From Brachybacterium sp. P6-10-X1 (GTDB taxonomy: Bacteria; Actinomycetota; Actinomycetes; Actinomycetales; Dermabacteraceae): a stretch of 64,000 nucleotides of DNA. The translations under genes were made by a program, and so were the position numbers. The first letter of the stretch is position 1. Every line of letters begins with the position of its first letter. The notes under the pieces were generated by a model. It made no database searches and was not told where the DNA came from. It saw only the letters and a list, made by a program, of their open reading frames with translations. The stretch lies in NCBI RefSeq assembly GCF_001969445.1, contig NZ_CP017297.1, forward strand, positions 2,170,001-2,234,000, in the 5' to 3' direction. Below are positions 26,902 through 36,300 of this stretch, piece by piece.

Positions 26902-27800
26902 GAGGGGTTCTCCGTGGTGGTGGGCTCGGCGGTGCGGGGGGCGGCAGGAGCTGCCTGCGGGGACCGGACGCCGAGGCCGGTGAGCAGCTCGACGCGGAGG
27001 GCTGCCAGGGCATGATCGGCGCGGTCACGGGGACGCTCCCCGGGCACGTCGACGGTGCGGGCGAGCGAGGAGGCGCTCGGCTCCTCGCGCAGGGAACGCA
27101 GCAGCAGGACGCGGTCGGCGAGGTGGAGAGCCTCCTCGACGTCATGGGTGACCACGAGGATCGTGGTGGGCTCGGCGGCGTGGATCTCCAGCAGCAGGTC
27201 CTGCATGCGCAGCCGGGTCAGGGCGTCCAGCGCGCCGAAGGGCTCGTCCAGCAGGAGCACCTCGGGACTGCGCGCCAGCGCCCGGGCCAGCGAGGCGCGC
27301 TGGGCCATGCCGCCGGAGACCTCGCGGGGCCGCTGGGCGGCGGCGTGCTCGAGGCCGACGAGCCGCAGCAGGTGCCGCACCCGCTCGCGACCTGCCTGCC
27401 GGGCGGTGCCGCGCGGCAGGCCCAGGGCCACGTTCTGCTCGAGGGTGCGCCAGGGCAGCAGGCGCGGCTCCTGGAAGGCGACCGCGGTGCGCTCGTCGGT
27501 GCCGCGGATCGCGGCGGCTCCGATGCGGATCGCCCCGTCGCTGGGGGCGTCGAGCCCGGCGACCAGGCGCAGCAGCGTGGACTTGCCGCAGCCGGAGGGG
27601 CCGACGACCGCGACGATCTCCCCCGAGTCGAGCTCGACGTCGAGATCGCGCAGCACGACCTGGCGGCCCTGCGGGGATTCGAAGGAGCGGGCGACCTGGT
27701 CCAGGCGCACGCCGTGCGGGCGCGGCGGCGGGCCTCCGGGACGCTCCCCAGGGGCAGAGCGCGCGTCGGGGATCGGGTCGGCGGACACCGTGCTGGTCAT
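26898..27800 (-). CDS. ssuB: ABC transporter ATPase, sulfonate type
   Basis: Nucleotide-binding subunit, 300 residues. Walker A VGPSGCGKST, Q-loop FQEPRLLPW, signature VSGGMAQRASLARAL, Walker B VLLLDEPFGALD and the switch His in THDVEE are intact. The SsuB/TauB-like ATPases share the RLLPW stretch. I chose ATG 27800 because GAAGGA stands 7 bases before it; longer in-frame starts fall in the promoter region. First gene of the minus-strand sulfur operon. Confidence 0.92.
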   Translation of the reverse strand: MTSTVSADPIPDARSAPGERPGGPPPRPHGVRLDQVARSFESPQGRQVVLRDLDVELDSGEIVAVVGPSGCGKSTLLRLVAGLDAPSDGAIRIGAAAIRGTDERTAVAFQEPRLLPWRTLEQNVALGLPRGTARQAGRERVRHLLRLVGLEHAAAQRPREVSGGMAQRASLARALARSPEVLLLDEPFGALDALTRLRMQDLLLEIHAAEPTTILVVTHDVEEALHLADRVLLLRSLREEPSASSLARTVDVPGERPRDRADHALAALRVELLTGLGVRSPQAAPAAPRTAEPTTTENPS

Positions 27801-27803
27801 GCA

Positions 27804-27846
27804 GGCATCCTTCTGCCGACGGGGCGCTGCACGCCAGCACCCCGTC
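27804..27846 (-). promoter_or_regulatory. Inverted repeats around the ssuB ribosome site
   Basis: GGCA-TCCTTC-TGCC (27804-27817, plus-strand reading) puts the Shine-Dalgarno GAAGGA in the loop of a 4-bp hairpin. Next to it, 27818-27829 pairs with 27835-27846 (12 bp, one wobble). In RNA these could hide the ribosome site. If transcription starts near 27837, the longer repeat would only act as DNA. Confidence 0.3.
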
Positions 27847-27872
27847 ATACGCCGAAACATTCTCGGCCAGAA
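27844..27872 (-). promoter_or_regulatory. Putative promoter and operator of the sulfur operon
   Basis: On the minus strand, TTCTGG (27872-27867), a 17-base spacer and TATGAC (27849-27844). The spacer is almost filled by the palindrome GCCGA-N7-TCGGC (27851-27867), a position where a repressor would block RNA polymerase. Transcription would start near 27837. The regulator is not encoded next door. Confidence 0.4.
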
Positions 27873-28304
27873 GGACCGCTGTGGACGGGCCGGGCCCGCA
27901 CGACGCGAGAGCTGGCTCACATCAGCGGGGGGCACCCCTCGGCCCGCGGACCCGACGCCGTCGGTCCGCAGGATCCCGTCCTGCTGCGCGCCGAGGTGTT
28001 CGACGGGGTGACCCTGACCCTCCGGGAGTGGCGTGCGCCATCCCGGAAGGTCAAACCGACCCCGGTTCGGTGACCCACGTCCTCTCAGGCGTCAATGCTC
28101 CGTAAATCCCGCCGCCCGACTCGTTCAAGCCGGTACCGGGGCCCTGTGGGCGACTCCTACGGTGGATCTCGCATCGCCCGAACGGCCGGTCGATCGGCTC
28201 GGCACCACCCCGTTCCGACCCGCGACCTCTCGCCGACCGATGCCACGGACCACAGACCAGCGCTCGATCTCGCCACATGAGATCGAAAGGAATGATTCGC
28301 ACTC
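27873..28304. other. Divergent intergenic region between ssuB and the NlpC/P60 gene
   Basis: Apart from the GNAT remnant it holds a 27-base inverted repeat, 28021-28047 (arms TCCGGGAGTGGCG / CGCCATCCCGGA, one bulge). A hairpin at 27946-27969 (GCGGACC/GGTCCGC) lies nearby. I find no riboswitch core of the SAM or c-di-AMP classes and no intact gene. The NlpC promoter should lie in 28050-28290 but is not evident. Confidence 0.5.
27946..28010 (-). pseudogene. Fragment of a RimJ-type GNAT gene in the sulfur-operon leader
   Basis: Reading the minus strand across this stretch gives VEHLGAQQDGILRTD, nearly the same as VERLGAQQDGILRAH in the complete GNAT gene at 29223-29864. The DNA agrees at about 28 of 30 bases over the core (27967-27996 against 29335-29364) and less outside. 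There is no start and no complete domain, so it is a remnant. Part of it also forms a hairpin (27946-27969). Confidence 0.45.
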
Positions 28305-29126
28305 ATGGCACGACAGAACACCCACCGCGCCCACGGCCGCGCCGTCACTCCCCTCGCGACCTCCCACCGCGCCGCCCGCGGTCTCGGCGGAAGCGCCGTC
28401 CTGGGCGCCGTCCTCGTCGGCACCGCCTTCACCGGCGGCTCCGCCGCGATGGCGAACGACCAGGGTCTCGTCGGCGGCGACGAGGCGCCCAGCAGCTCCC
28501 AGTCCGCCCCCGCGCAGGATTCCGCCGACACCGGCCAGGAGACCCTGCGCCAGGGCGACTCCGGCGAGGCCGTCGAGGCGCTGCAGGACGCGCTCAACGC
28601 CGAAGGGGCCGACCTGCCCGAGACCGGGTACTTCGGCTCCATGACGCACGAAGCGGTCACGAGCTTCCAGACCGAGCAGGGCCTCGAGGTCGACGGCGTG
28701 GTGGGACCCGAGACCCACGGCGCGCTCGACGGCGACTCCGCCGAGACGGGCACGGCCTCCGCCGCGGGCGCGACCGCGGTGCCGACCTCCGACGGCAGCA
28801 GCTCGATCGTCGACGCCGCCCGCTCGGCGATCGGCACCCCGTACTCCTGGGGCGGCGACTCGATGAGCGGCATGGACTGCTCGGGCCTGGTGGCCTACGC
28901 CTACGAGGCCGCCGGCATCGACGTGCCGCGCACCTCCGGCGCACAGGCCGAGCAGGGACGCAGCATCTCAGAGGCCGAGGCCCAGCCCGGCGACCTCGTG
29001 ACCTACCCGGGCCACATCGCGATCTACGCCGGCGACGGCAAGATCATCGACGCGTCCGGCTCCCAGGGCGAGGTCGTCGAGCGCGACATCTGGGGCAGCC
29101 CGACCGGGTTCGTCACCTACCGCTGA
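28305..29126 (+). CDS. Secreted NlpC/P60 peptidoglycan hydrolase with peptidoglycan-binding domain
   Basis: A 273-residue exported endopeptidase of the cell wall. Residues ~1-50 form a signal peptide with a long basic start and a hydrophobic GGSAVLGAVLVGTAF stretch. A peptidoglycan-binding domain follows (LRQGDSGEAVEALQDAL...VVGPETHGAL). After a Ser/Thr linker comes the NlpC/P60 domain with the nucleophile in MDCSGLVAY and the His in YPGHIAIY. The ATG at 28305 is 13 bases from an AAAGGA site, rather far. It stands alone and is followed by a strong hairpin. Confidence 0.92.
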   Translation: MARQNTHRAHGRAVTPLATSHRAARGLGGSAVLGAVLVGTAFTGGSAAMANDQGLVGGDEAPSSSQSAPAQDSADTGQETLRQGDSGEAVEALQDALNAEGADLPETGYFGSMTHEAVTSFQTEQGLEVDGVVGPETHGALDGDSAETGTASAAGATAVPTSDGSSSIVDAARSAIGTPYSWGGDSMSGMDCSGLVAYAYEAAGIDVPRTSGAQAEQGRSISEAEAQPGDLVTYPGHIAIYAGDGKIIDASGSQGEVVERDIWGSPTGFVTYR

Positions 29127-29152
29127 TCGATCCCCCGGCCCCAGCGGCCGCA

Positions 29153-29200
29153 CGCCCGAGGCCCGGTCCCGCCTGCGCGGGGCCGGGCCTCGGGCGTTCG
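29153..29200. terminator. Strong bidirectional hairpin terminator
   Basis: CGCCCGAGGCCCGG (29153-29166) pairs perfectly with CCGGGCCTCGGGCG (29183-29196), a 14-bp stem with a 16-base loop. It lies between the convergent NlpC/P60 and GNAT genes. There is only a short TTCG after it, as often in high-GC Gram-positives. Confidence 0.75.
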
Positions 29201-29222
29201 TGGCACGTCGGCCACACCGTGA

Positions 29223-29864
29223 TCAACTGCGCAGGCGGTGCTCCAGCGACGCCCTCACGCCCGACCACTCGTCCGCGAGGATCGAGTAGACCACGGTGTG
29301 GCGCAGGGTCCCGTCGGGCATGATCCGGTGCGCCCGCAGGATGCCGTCCTGCTGGGCGCCGAGCCGCTCCACGGCGCGACGGGACGCGATGTTCAGATGG
29401 TGGACCCGGAACTCCACGCCGAGACAGCCGAGCTGTTCGAAGGCATGTGTCAGGAGCACCAGCTTCACCGCGGCGTTCAGCCCGGTGCGGTGCACGGACC
29501 CCGCCAGATAGGTGGAGCCGATCTCGAGGCGGCGGTCGCGCACCGAGATGTTCAGGAACGTGGTGTGCCCGACGACCCGGTCGCTCGCACGATCGACCAC
29601 GGCCCAGGAGACCGTCCTGCCCGCCTCGTCCGAGGCACGCTGGGCCGCGACCGCGCCGGCGACCTGCTCGGGTGAGGGAACATGGGGCGCATACGGGATC
29701 CGCCAGATCTCCCCGTCGGCCACGACCTCGCGCAGGCCCTGGACGTGCTGCGGTCCGAGCGGCTCGAGCCGCACCCGATCGCTGACGAGGACCACCCCGC
29801 GGGGCTGGTCCATCGCACCGGTGGGGACGGAGGCGGTGGCGGGGATCGGGGTCGTGGTGCTCAC
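29223..29864 (-). CDS. GNAT acetyltransferase, RimJ/RimL type, coupled to sqdX
   Basis: A 213-residue acetyltransferase of the Acetyltransf_3 group: VRLEPLGPQHVQGLREV at the start, then FLNISVRDRRLEIGSTYL and ERLGAQQDGILRAHRI with TVVYSILADEW at the end. GTG 29864 overlaps the glycosyltransferase stop (GTGA), which implies coupled translation with the sulfolipid genes. RimJ-type enzymes acetylate protein N-termini or amines. A role in modifying the sulfolipid head is only a guess from position. A fragment with nearly identical sequence lies at 27946-28010. Confidence 0.85.
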   Translation of the reverse strand: MSTTTPIPATASVPTGAMDQPRGVVLVSDRVRLEPLGPQHVQGLREVVADGEIWRIPYAPHVPSPEQVAGAVAAQRASDEAGRTVSWAVVDRASDRVVGHTTFLNISVRDRRLEIGSTYLAGSVHRTGLNAAVKLVLLTHAFEQLGCLGVEFRVHHLNIASRRAVERLGAQQDGILRAHRIMPDGTLRHTVVYSILADEWSGVRASLEHRLRS

Positions 29865-30979
29865 CGGTGCTTCTCGATCGCCATCTCGTAGTAGCGCAGC
29901 AGATCGTCGGAGGCGTTCTCCCAGGAGAACTTCTCCGCCTCCGCGCGGGCGGCCTCGCGGATGCGTCCGCGCAGCGCGCCGTCCCCGAGACGGGTCAGCG
30001 CCGCATCCAGGCTCGCCTCGTCCCCGGAATCGAACAGCAGCCCGTTCTCCCCATCGGTGACCTGCTCCATCGTCGGCCCCGAGCGGGCGGCGACCACCGG
30101 GAGCCCGGAGGCCATGCCCTCGAGGATCACCAGGCCCAGGGTCTCGGTGACCGAGGGGAACACGAAGGCGTCGGAGCTGGCGAAGGCGCTGGCGAGCTCC
30201 TCGCCGTCCATGAAACCGGGGAACAGCGTCGCGGTGCCGGCGAAGTGCCGCTCGAGCTCCGCGCGGTAGGGGCCGTCCCCCACGATCGCCAGGGCCACGT
30301 CGTCACGGCGCTCCATCATCGGCCGCAGGGTGTGGATCTCCTTCTCCGCGGCCAGCCGGCCCACGAAGACCAGCAGCTTCTTCTCCGGATGCCCCTCGGT
30401 CAGGCGCTCGCGCATCGACTCCGCGGCGAAGCGGGGATGGAAGGTCTCCGTGTCCACCCCGCGCCGCACCACGTGCAGGTCGCGCAGCCCCTTCTCGGCG
30501 AGCTCCGCGCGCATCGTCTCGGAGGTGGCGATGTTGACGTCGGCCAGCGCGTGGTTGCGCTTGATCTGCCACCACACGGGCCGCTTCCCCCAGCGATAGG
30601 CCTTGTACAGGTCCAGGTAGCGCGGGATGTGCGTGTGATAGCTCGCCACCAGCGGGATCCGCTGCCGGTGCGCGGCGAACGCGCCCGAGGAGGCCAGCAG
30701 CAACGGCTGGGCCGCGTGCACCACGTCCGGGTGGAAGCCGCGGATGATGCCGTCCACGGTGGGGTGGGGCAGGGTGAAACGGCGATGCTTGTAGAACGGC
30801 AGCGTCACCGGACGGATGCCCACCACCCTGGCCCCGTGGTACTCGGACACGCCGAGCGCAGGGGCGATCACCATGACCTCGTGTCCGAGGTCGGTGAACC
30901 GGTCGACGGCGTGGCGCAGGCGCGTCACCACGCCGTCGACGGACGGCACGAAGGTCTCCGTGACGATCGCGATCTTCAC
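29861..30979 (-). CDS. sqdX: Sulfoquinovosyl transferase-like GT4 glycosyltransferase
   Basis: GT-B glycosyltransferase of family 4, 372 residues. The start MKIAIVTETFVPSVDGVVTR and the block IPLVASYHTHIPRYLDLY are those of SqdX, which moves sulfoquinovose from its UDP form to diacylglycerol. The nucleotide-sugar part has FVGRLAAEKEI and the EX7E motif in SVTETLGLVILEGMASG. It lies 10 bases after sqdB and overlaps the GNAT gene. Mannosyltransferases such as MgtA are close relatives; the adjacent sqdB decides for the SqdX reading. Confidence 0.85.
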   Translation of the reverse strand: MKIAIVTETFVPSVDGVVTRLRHAVDRFTDLGHEVMVIAPALGVSEYHGARVVGIRPVTLPFYKHRRFTLPHPTVDGIIRGFHPDVVHAAQPLLLASSGAFAAHRQRIPLVASYHTHIPRYLDLYKAYRWGKRPVWWQIKRNHALADVNIATSETMRAELAEKGLRDLHVVRRGVDTETFHPRFAAESMRERLTEGHPEKKLLVFVGRLAAEKEIHTLRPMMERRDDVALAIVGDGPYRAELERHFAGTATLFPGFMDGEELASAFASSDAFVFPSVTETLGLVILEGMASGLPVVAARSGPTMEQVTDGENGLLFDSGDEASLDAALTRLGDGALRGRIREAARAEAEKFSWENASDDLLRYYEMAIEKHR

Positions 30980-30989
30980 GGAAGGGTTC

Positions 30990-32216
<1,227 letters not shown>

Positions 32217-32285
32217 TCACGATAGTGCAGGTCGGGTGCCGCTCAAAGATGAGGAACACCCGCGTGAACAGCGAAGGAACCCGCC

Positions 32286-33260
32286 ATGACGAACGCCTAC
32301 GACGACAGCTCGCCGGAGAGTTCCCTCACGGCGGACGCCACTCTAGCCCGCACGGCTGAAGCTCCGGTGGGCGACCGGGCGCGGCTCCCGCGTCCGGAGG
32401 CCCCGGCCCCCCGTCCGCTGCCGGACACCAGCACGCGTGTGCTGGTGATGGGCATCGTCAACCGCACCAGGGACTCCTTCTTCGACGAGGGCCGCACCTG
32501 GGCTCTGGAGACCGCGGTCGCCGCCGGTCTCGAGGCTGCTGCGGCGGGCGCCGACATCATCGACGTGGGCGGCGTGAAGTTCGCCCCGGGCGCGCCGCTG
32601 CCGGCAGCCGAGGAGATCGACCGCGTGGTCCCGGTGCTCCGGGCGCTGCGCCGCGAGCTGCCCGTGCACGTGCTGCTGTCGGTGGACACCTTCCATGCCT
32701 CCGTCGCCGCGGCGAGCATCGAGGTGGGGGCGGACCTGATCAACGACACCACCGGGCTGTCGGACCCCGACATGGCCTCGACCGTCGCCCGCACGGGGGC
32801 TTCGCTGGTGATCACGCACTCGCTGGCCCACCCTCGGCAGGAGTACCCCCGGCCGCGGTACGAGGACGTCGTCGAGGAGGTGCGGGACTTCCTCGCCGCC
32901 CGCCTGGAACGGGCGCTCGAGGCCGGCGTCCCGCGCGGGAGGATCGTCCTCGACCCCGGACCGGATCTCAACAAGAACACCCTGCAGACCCTGGAGCTGC
33001 TGCGTGACTGGTCCGAGTACACCTCCCTCGGGCTGCCGGTGCTGGCGGCGCTGTCCCGCAAGGACGTGATCGGCGAGTCGCTGGGTCTGGCCAAGGAGGA
33101 GCGGCTGGAGGGCTCGCTCGCCGCGGCCGCCTGGGCCATGCGCCAGGGTGCCCGCGTCCTGCGGGTCCACGACGTCGCCGCCACCGTGCGCATGGTGCGC
33201 ATGCTCGAGGTCCTGTCCGGCTGGCGCGAGCCCGCCGGCCCGCTGATCCACAACATGTGA
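32286..33260 (+). CDS. Dihydropteroate synthase homolog, FolP2-like
   Basis: TIM-barrel protein of 324 residues related to dihydropteroate synthase. The first motif reads MGIVNRTRDSFFDEG, where true FolP has MGVLNVTPDSFSDGG; the Arg and the changed loop are those of mycobacterial FolP2 (Rv1207-like), which is reported not to make dihydropteroate. Other blocks: GADIIDVGGVKF, LSVDTFHASVAAASIEVGAD, IVLDPGPDLNKNT and LAALSRKDVIGE. The N-terminal ~45 residues are disordered. GAAGGAAC precedes ATG 32286. It diverges from sqdB. No other folate gene is adjacent except a PabA-like protein far away. Confidence 0.85.
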   Translation: MTNAYDDSSPESSLTADATLARTAEAPVGDRARLPRPEAPAPRPLPDTSTRVLVMGIVNRTRDSFFDEGRTWALETAVAAGLEAAAAGADIIDVGGVKFAPGAPLPAAEEIDRVVPVLRALRRELPVHVLLSVDTFHASVAAASIEVGADLINDTTGLSDPDMASTVARTGASLVITHSLAHPRQEYPRPRYEDVVEEVRDFLAARLERALEAGVPRGRIVLDPGPDLNKNTLQTLELLRDWSEYTSLGLPVLAALSRKDVIGESLGLAKEERLEGSLAAAAWAMRQGARVLRVHDVAATVRMVRMLEVLSGWREPAGPLIHNM

Positions 33261-33298
33261 GCGGCGGGGCGCCGCGGCTCGACGGTCCTCCCCGCCGC
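33261..33298. terminator. Candidate terminator between convergent genes
   Basis: GCGGCGGGG (33261-33269) pairs with CCCCGCCGC (33290-33298), a perfect 9-bp stem with a 20-base loop, directly after the FolP2-like stop and before the mannosidase stop. Confidence 0.5.
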
Positions 33299-33305
33299 CC
33301 CGAGC

Positions 33306-36300
33306 TCAGCGGCGGGCGATGCGCAGGGTCTTGATCTCGAAGGGCCGGAAGGTCAGCCGCACGGCGCCGCCCTCGTCCTGACCCACGGCGGACAGATGTG
33401 CCGGGGCGTCGTCGGCGAAGGGCCGTTCGAGCAGGTCCACCACGGCGACGTCTCCCTCGTCCAGGGCCGCATCGAGCCGGACGGTCGCGCGGGAGCGGAT
33501 CCCCTGCGACTCGTACAGGCGCACCACGAGATCGCCGGAGCGGTCCTCGGCGAGCTTCATGGTCTCCACCAGCACGCTCGAGGGCTCGGCGCTGACCAGC
33601 GGCTGCGCGACGGCGGCGGCGACGGCGGCGTTCACCCGCCGCTCGGGCAGATTGATCCGATACCCCTCCTCGACGGCTCCGGTGATCGAGGTGCCGGGCC
33701 GGACGGCCACCCGCAGCGAGTACGTCCCGTGGTCGGCGCCGGGGTCCGGGTACTCGGGGGCGCGCACCAGGGTCAGGCGCGCGGTCGTGGTGGTGCCGCC
33801 GTCGGACTCGCGCACCGTGCGCAGCACGTCGTGCCCGTAGGTGGAGTCGTTGGCGATCGCCACCCCGTAATCCCCTTCGGCCAGGTGCACCCAGCGGTGC
33901 GCGCAGGTCTCGAAGCGGGCGGCGTCCCAGGAGGTGTTCACCGGGATCGGACGGTCGATGTGGCCGAACTGGATCTCGCTGCTGAGGTGGGAGGCTCGCA
34001 CGTCCAGGCCGAAGGCGAGCTTGAGGGCCTTCTTGCGCTCGCGCCAGTCGATGTCGTGGCCGATCTCGAGGGAGACGTCGCCCGGGCGCAGCACGTAGGT
34101 CTTCACGATGGTCGACCCGGCTCCGGTGACCCCGGAGGTCGCGGCCCCCTCGCCCTGGGCGGTGGTGTAGGTGAAGGCGACCCGCACCCCCGCGCCCTCC
34201 TCGCTGACCTCGACGTCGGTGGGGGCCTCGAGATCGCGCACCACGTGGCGGTAGAACTCGTCGATGTCCCAGGCGTCCCAGGCGTTGGGGGTGTCACGGT
34301 GCAGCTGCAGCAGGGCGCCGCGGGAACCGGGGGCGATGGCCTCGCGACCGCCGGCGCGGTCCACCAGCGAGGTGATCGCCCCGGTCGCGTCGAGCACGGC
34401 CCGCAGCGCAGCGTTCTCGATGGTGATGGTGCCGCCCTCGCGGAACACCACCACGCCCTCGGGACCGGTGCTGGCCGTGCCTGCCGCATAGGCGGGCACC
34501 CCGCGGCGGGGCACCGGGGCGGTGTTCAGCAGCACCGGGGGCTCGCAGCCGGTGGTCGCTCCCCCGTCCGCGTCCCCGGGGCTCGCGCCGCCGGTCTCCG
34601 CGAGCGCGGCGAGCGCCCCGGCGATGATCTCCTCGGCGCGCTCGGCGGTCGCGGCATGGCCCCGCTCGGCCTCGCGGTGGACCCAGGCGATCGAGGAGCC
34701 GGGCAGGATGTCGTGGAACTGCCCCAGCAGAGTGTTCTCCCACAGCGCCTCGAGCTCGTCGTGCGGGTACTCGACGCCGGCGCGGATCGCGGCCAGGGAG
34801 GCCAGGAACTCCGCCTCGTGCAGCGCGTGCTCGCTGCGCCGGTTGCCCTGCTTGGTCCCGAGCTGTGCCGAGTAGGTGCCGCGGTGGAGCTCGAGGTACA
34901 GCTCTCCGTTCCACACCGGAGCGTCCTCGTACTCGTCCCGGGCTCGCTCGAAGAAGTCCTCGGCAGTGCCGAACTCGACCTTCGGCGAGCCCTCGAGATC
35001 GGCGGCGCGGCGCCCGGCTGCCATCATCTCGCGGGTCGGTCCGCCGCCGCCGTCGCCCCAGCCGAACAGGTCCAGGCCGATCGTGGAGCGGCCCTTCTCC
35101 TTGAAGTTGCGCTCGAAGTAGGCCAGCTCCTGGCCCGAGAGCATCCCGTTGTAGGTGTCGGCCGGCGGGAAGTGGGTGAACACGCTGGTGCCGTCGATGC
35201 CCTCCCAGCGGAAGGTGTGGTGGGGGAAGGTGTTGACCTGGTTCCAGGACACCTTCTGGGTCAGGAAGAACTCCTGACCGGCCAGGGCTGCGATCTGCGG
35301 CAGCGCGGCGGAGTAGCCGAAGGAGTCCGGCAGCCAGGTCTCCCGCGTCTCGACCCCGAAATTCTCCAGGAAGAACCGTTTGCCGGCGATGAACTGGCGG
35401 GCCATGGCCTCGGAGCCGGGCATGTTGGTGTCGGACTCGACCCACATGCCGCCCACCGGCACGAAGCGGCCCTCGGCGACGTGGCCGCGGATCCGTTCGA
35501 ACAGCTCCGGGTAGCGGTCCTTCAGCCACGCGTACTGCTGCGCGGAGGAGGCGGAGAAGGTGACGTCGGGGTCGTTCTCGATCAGCGCGGCGACGTTGGA
35601 GAAGGTGCGGGCCACCTTGCGGACGGTCTCCCGCACCGGCCACAGCCAGGCCGAGTCGATGTGGGCGTGCCCCGTGGCCAGCACGGTGAGCGCGGACCGG
35701 TTCGCCGGGCGCTCCAGGGCCGGGCGCAGCACCGCCCGGGCGGCCTCGGCGGTGCCGGGCATGTCGTCGGGGTCGGCGACGTCGCAGGCGGCCTCCAGGG
35801 CGCGCAGGATCTCGTGACGGCGCGGGCTGGTCCCGGGCAGCTCGATCATCAGTCCGGTCAGTGCCCGGAAGTCCTCCGCGAGCTCCCAGATCCGCACGTC
35901 GCGGCGGGCGAGGTGGAGCTCCGTGATCGAGTACAGCTCCTCGTCGCCCACGGTGGCGAGGTCGCCGAGCGGGGTGGGTTCGAAGGTCCAGCCACCGGCG
36001 ACCTGCGGGTTCGCGGCGCATTCGAGGTAGTAGTCCAGCTCCTCGCCCGGGGTGACCGGGAGGTAGCGGTTGTCGGGGTTGATGGCCTTGACCGGCACTC
36101 CGTCCGGGGTGAACACCAGCGCCTCGGCCTGGAAGCCGGGCTGGCCGGTGAAGGCGAGGTCGACCAGCAGCTCCGGGGCGGAGGACTCATCGAGCGCCCA
36201 GTCGGCGGGGACGGTGCCGGTCACGTGCAGCCAGGTGGTGGACCAGGCCCGCCCCAGCGGCGCCCCCACCTCGAGCGGCTCGTACTGCGCGGCCCGCTCG

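Noticed and set aside
27920-27960. Possible SAM-IV riboswitch: GGGGTGCCCC on the minus strand before the sulfur operon
   Set aside because: The rest of the core (the CCGGCAACC-type block and P1 pairing) is missing, and the stretch overlaps a GNAT gene fragment that explains its base composition.
27900-28073. Small plus-strand gene with good codon bias ending at 28073
   Set aside because: It has no usable start codon, and the codon bias mirrors the GNAT remnant on the opposite strand.
28050-28300. c-di-AMP (ydaO) riboswitch before the NlpC/P60 gene
   Set aside because: Such genes are often controlled this way in Actinobacteria, but the GGGGTGAA and CCGTCAGCTAACC elements are not there.
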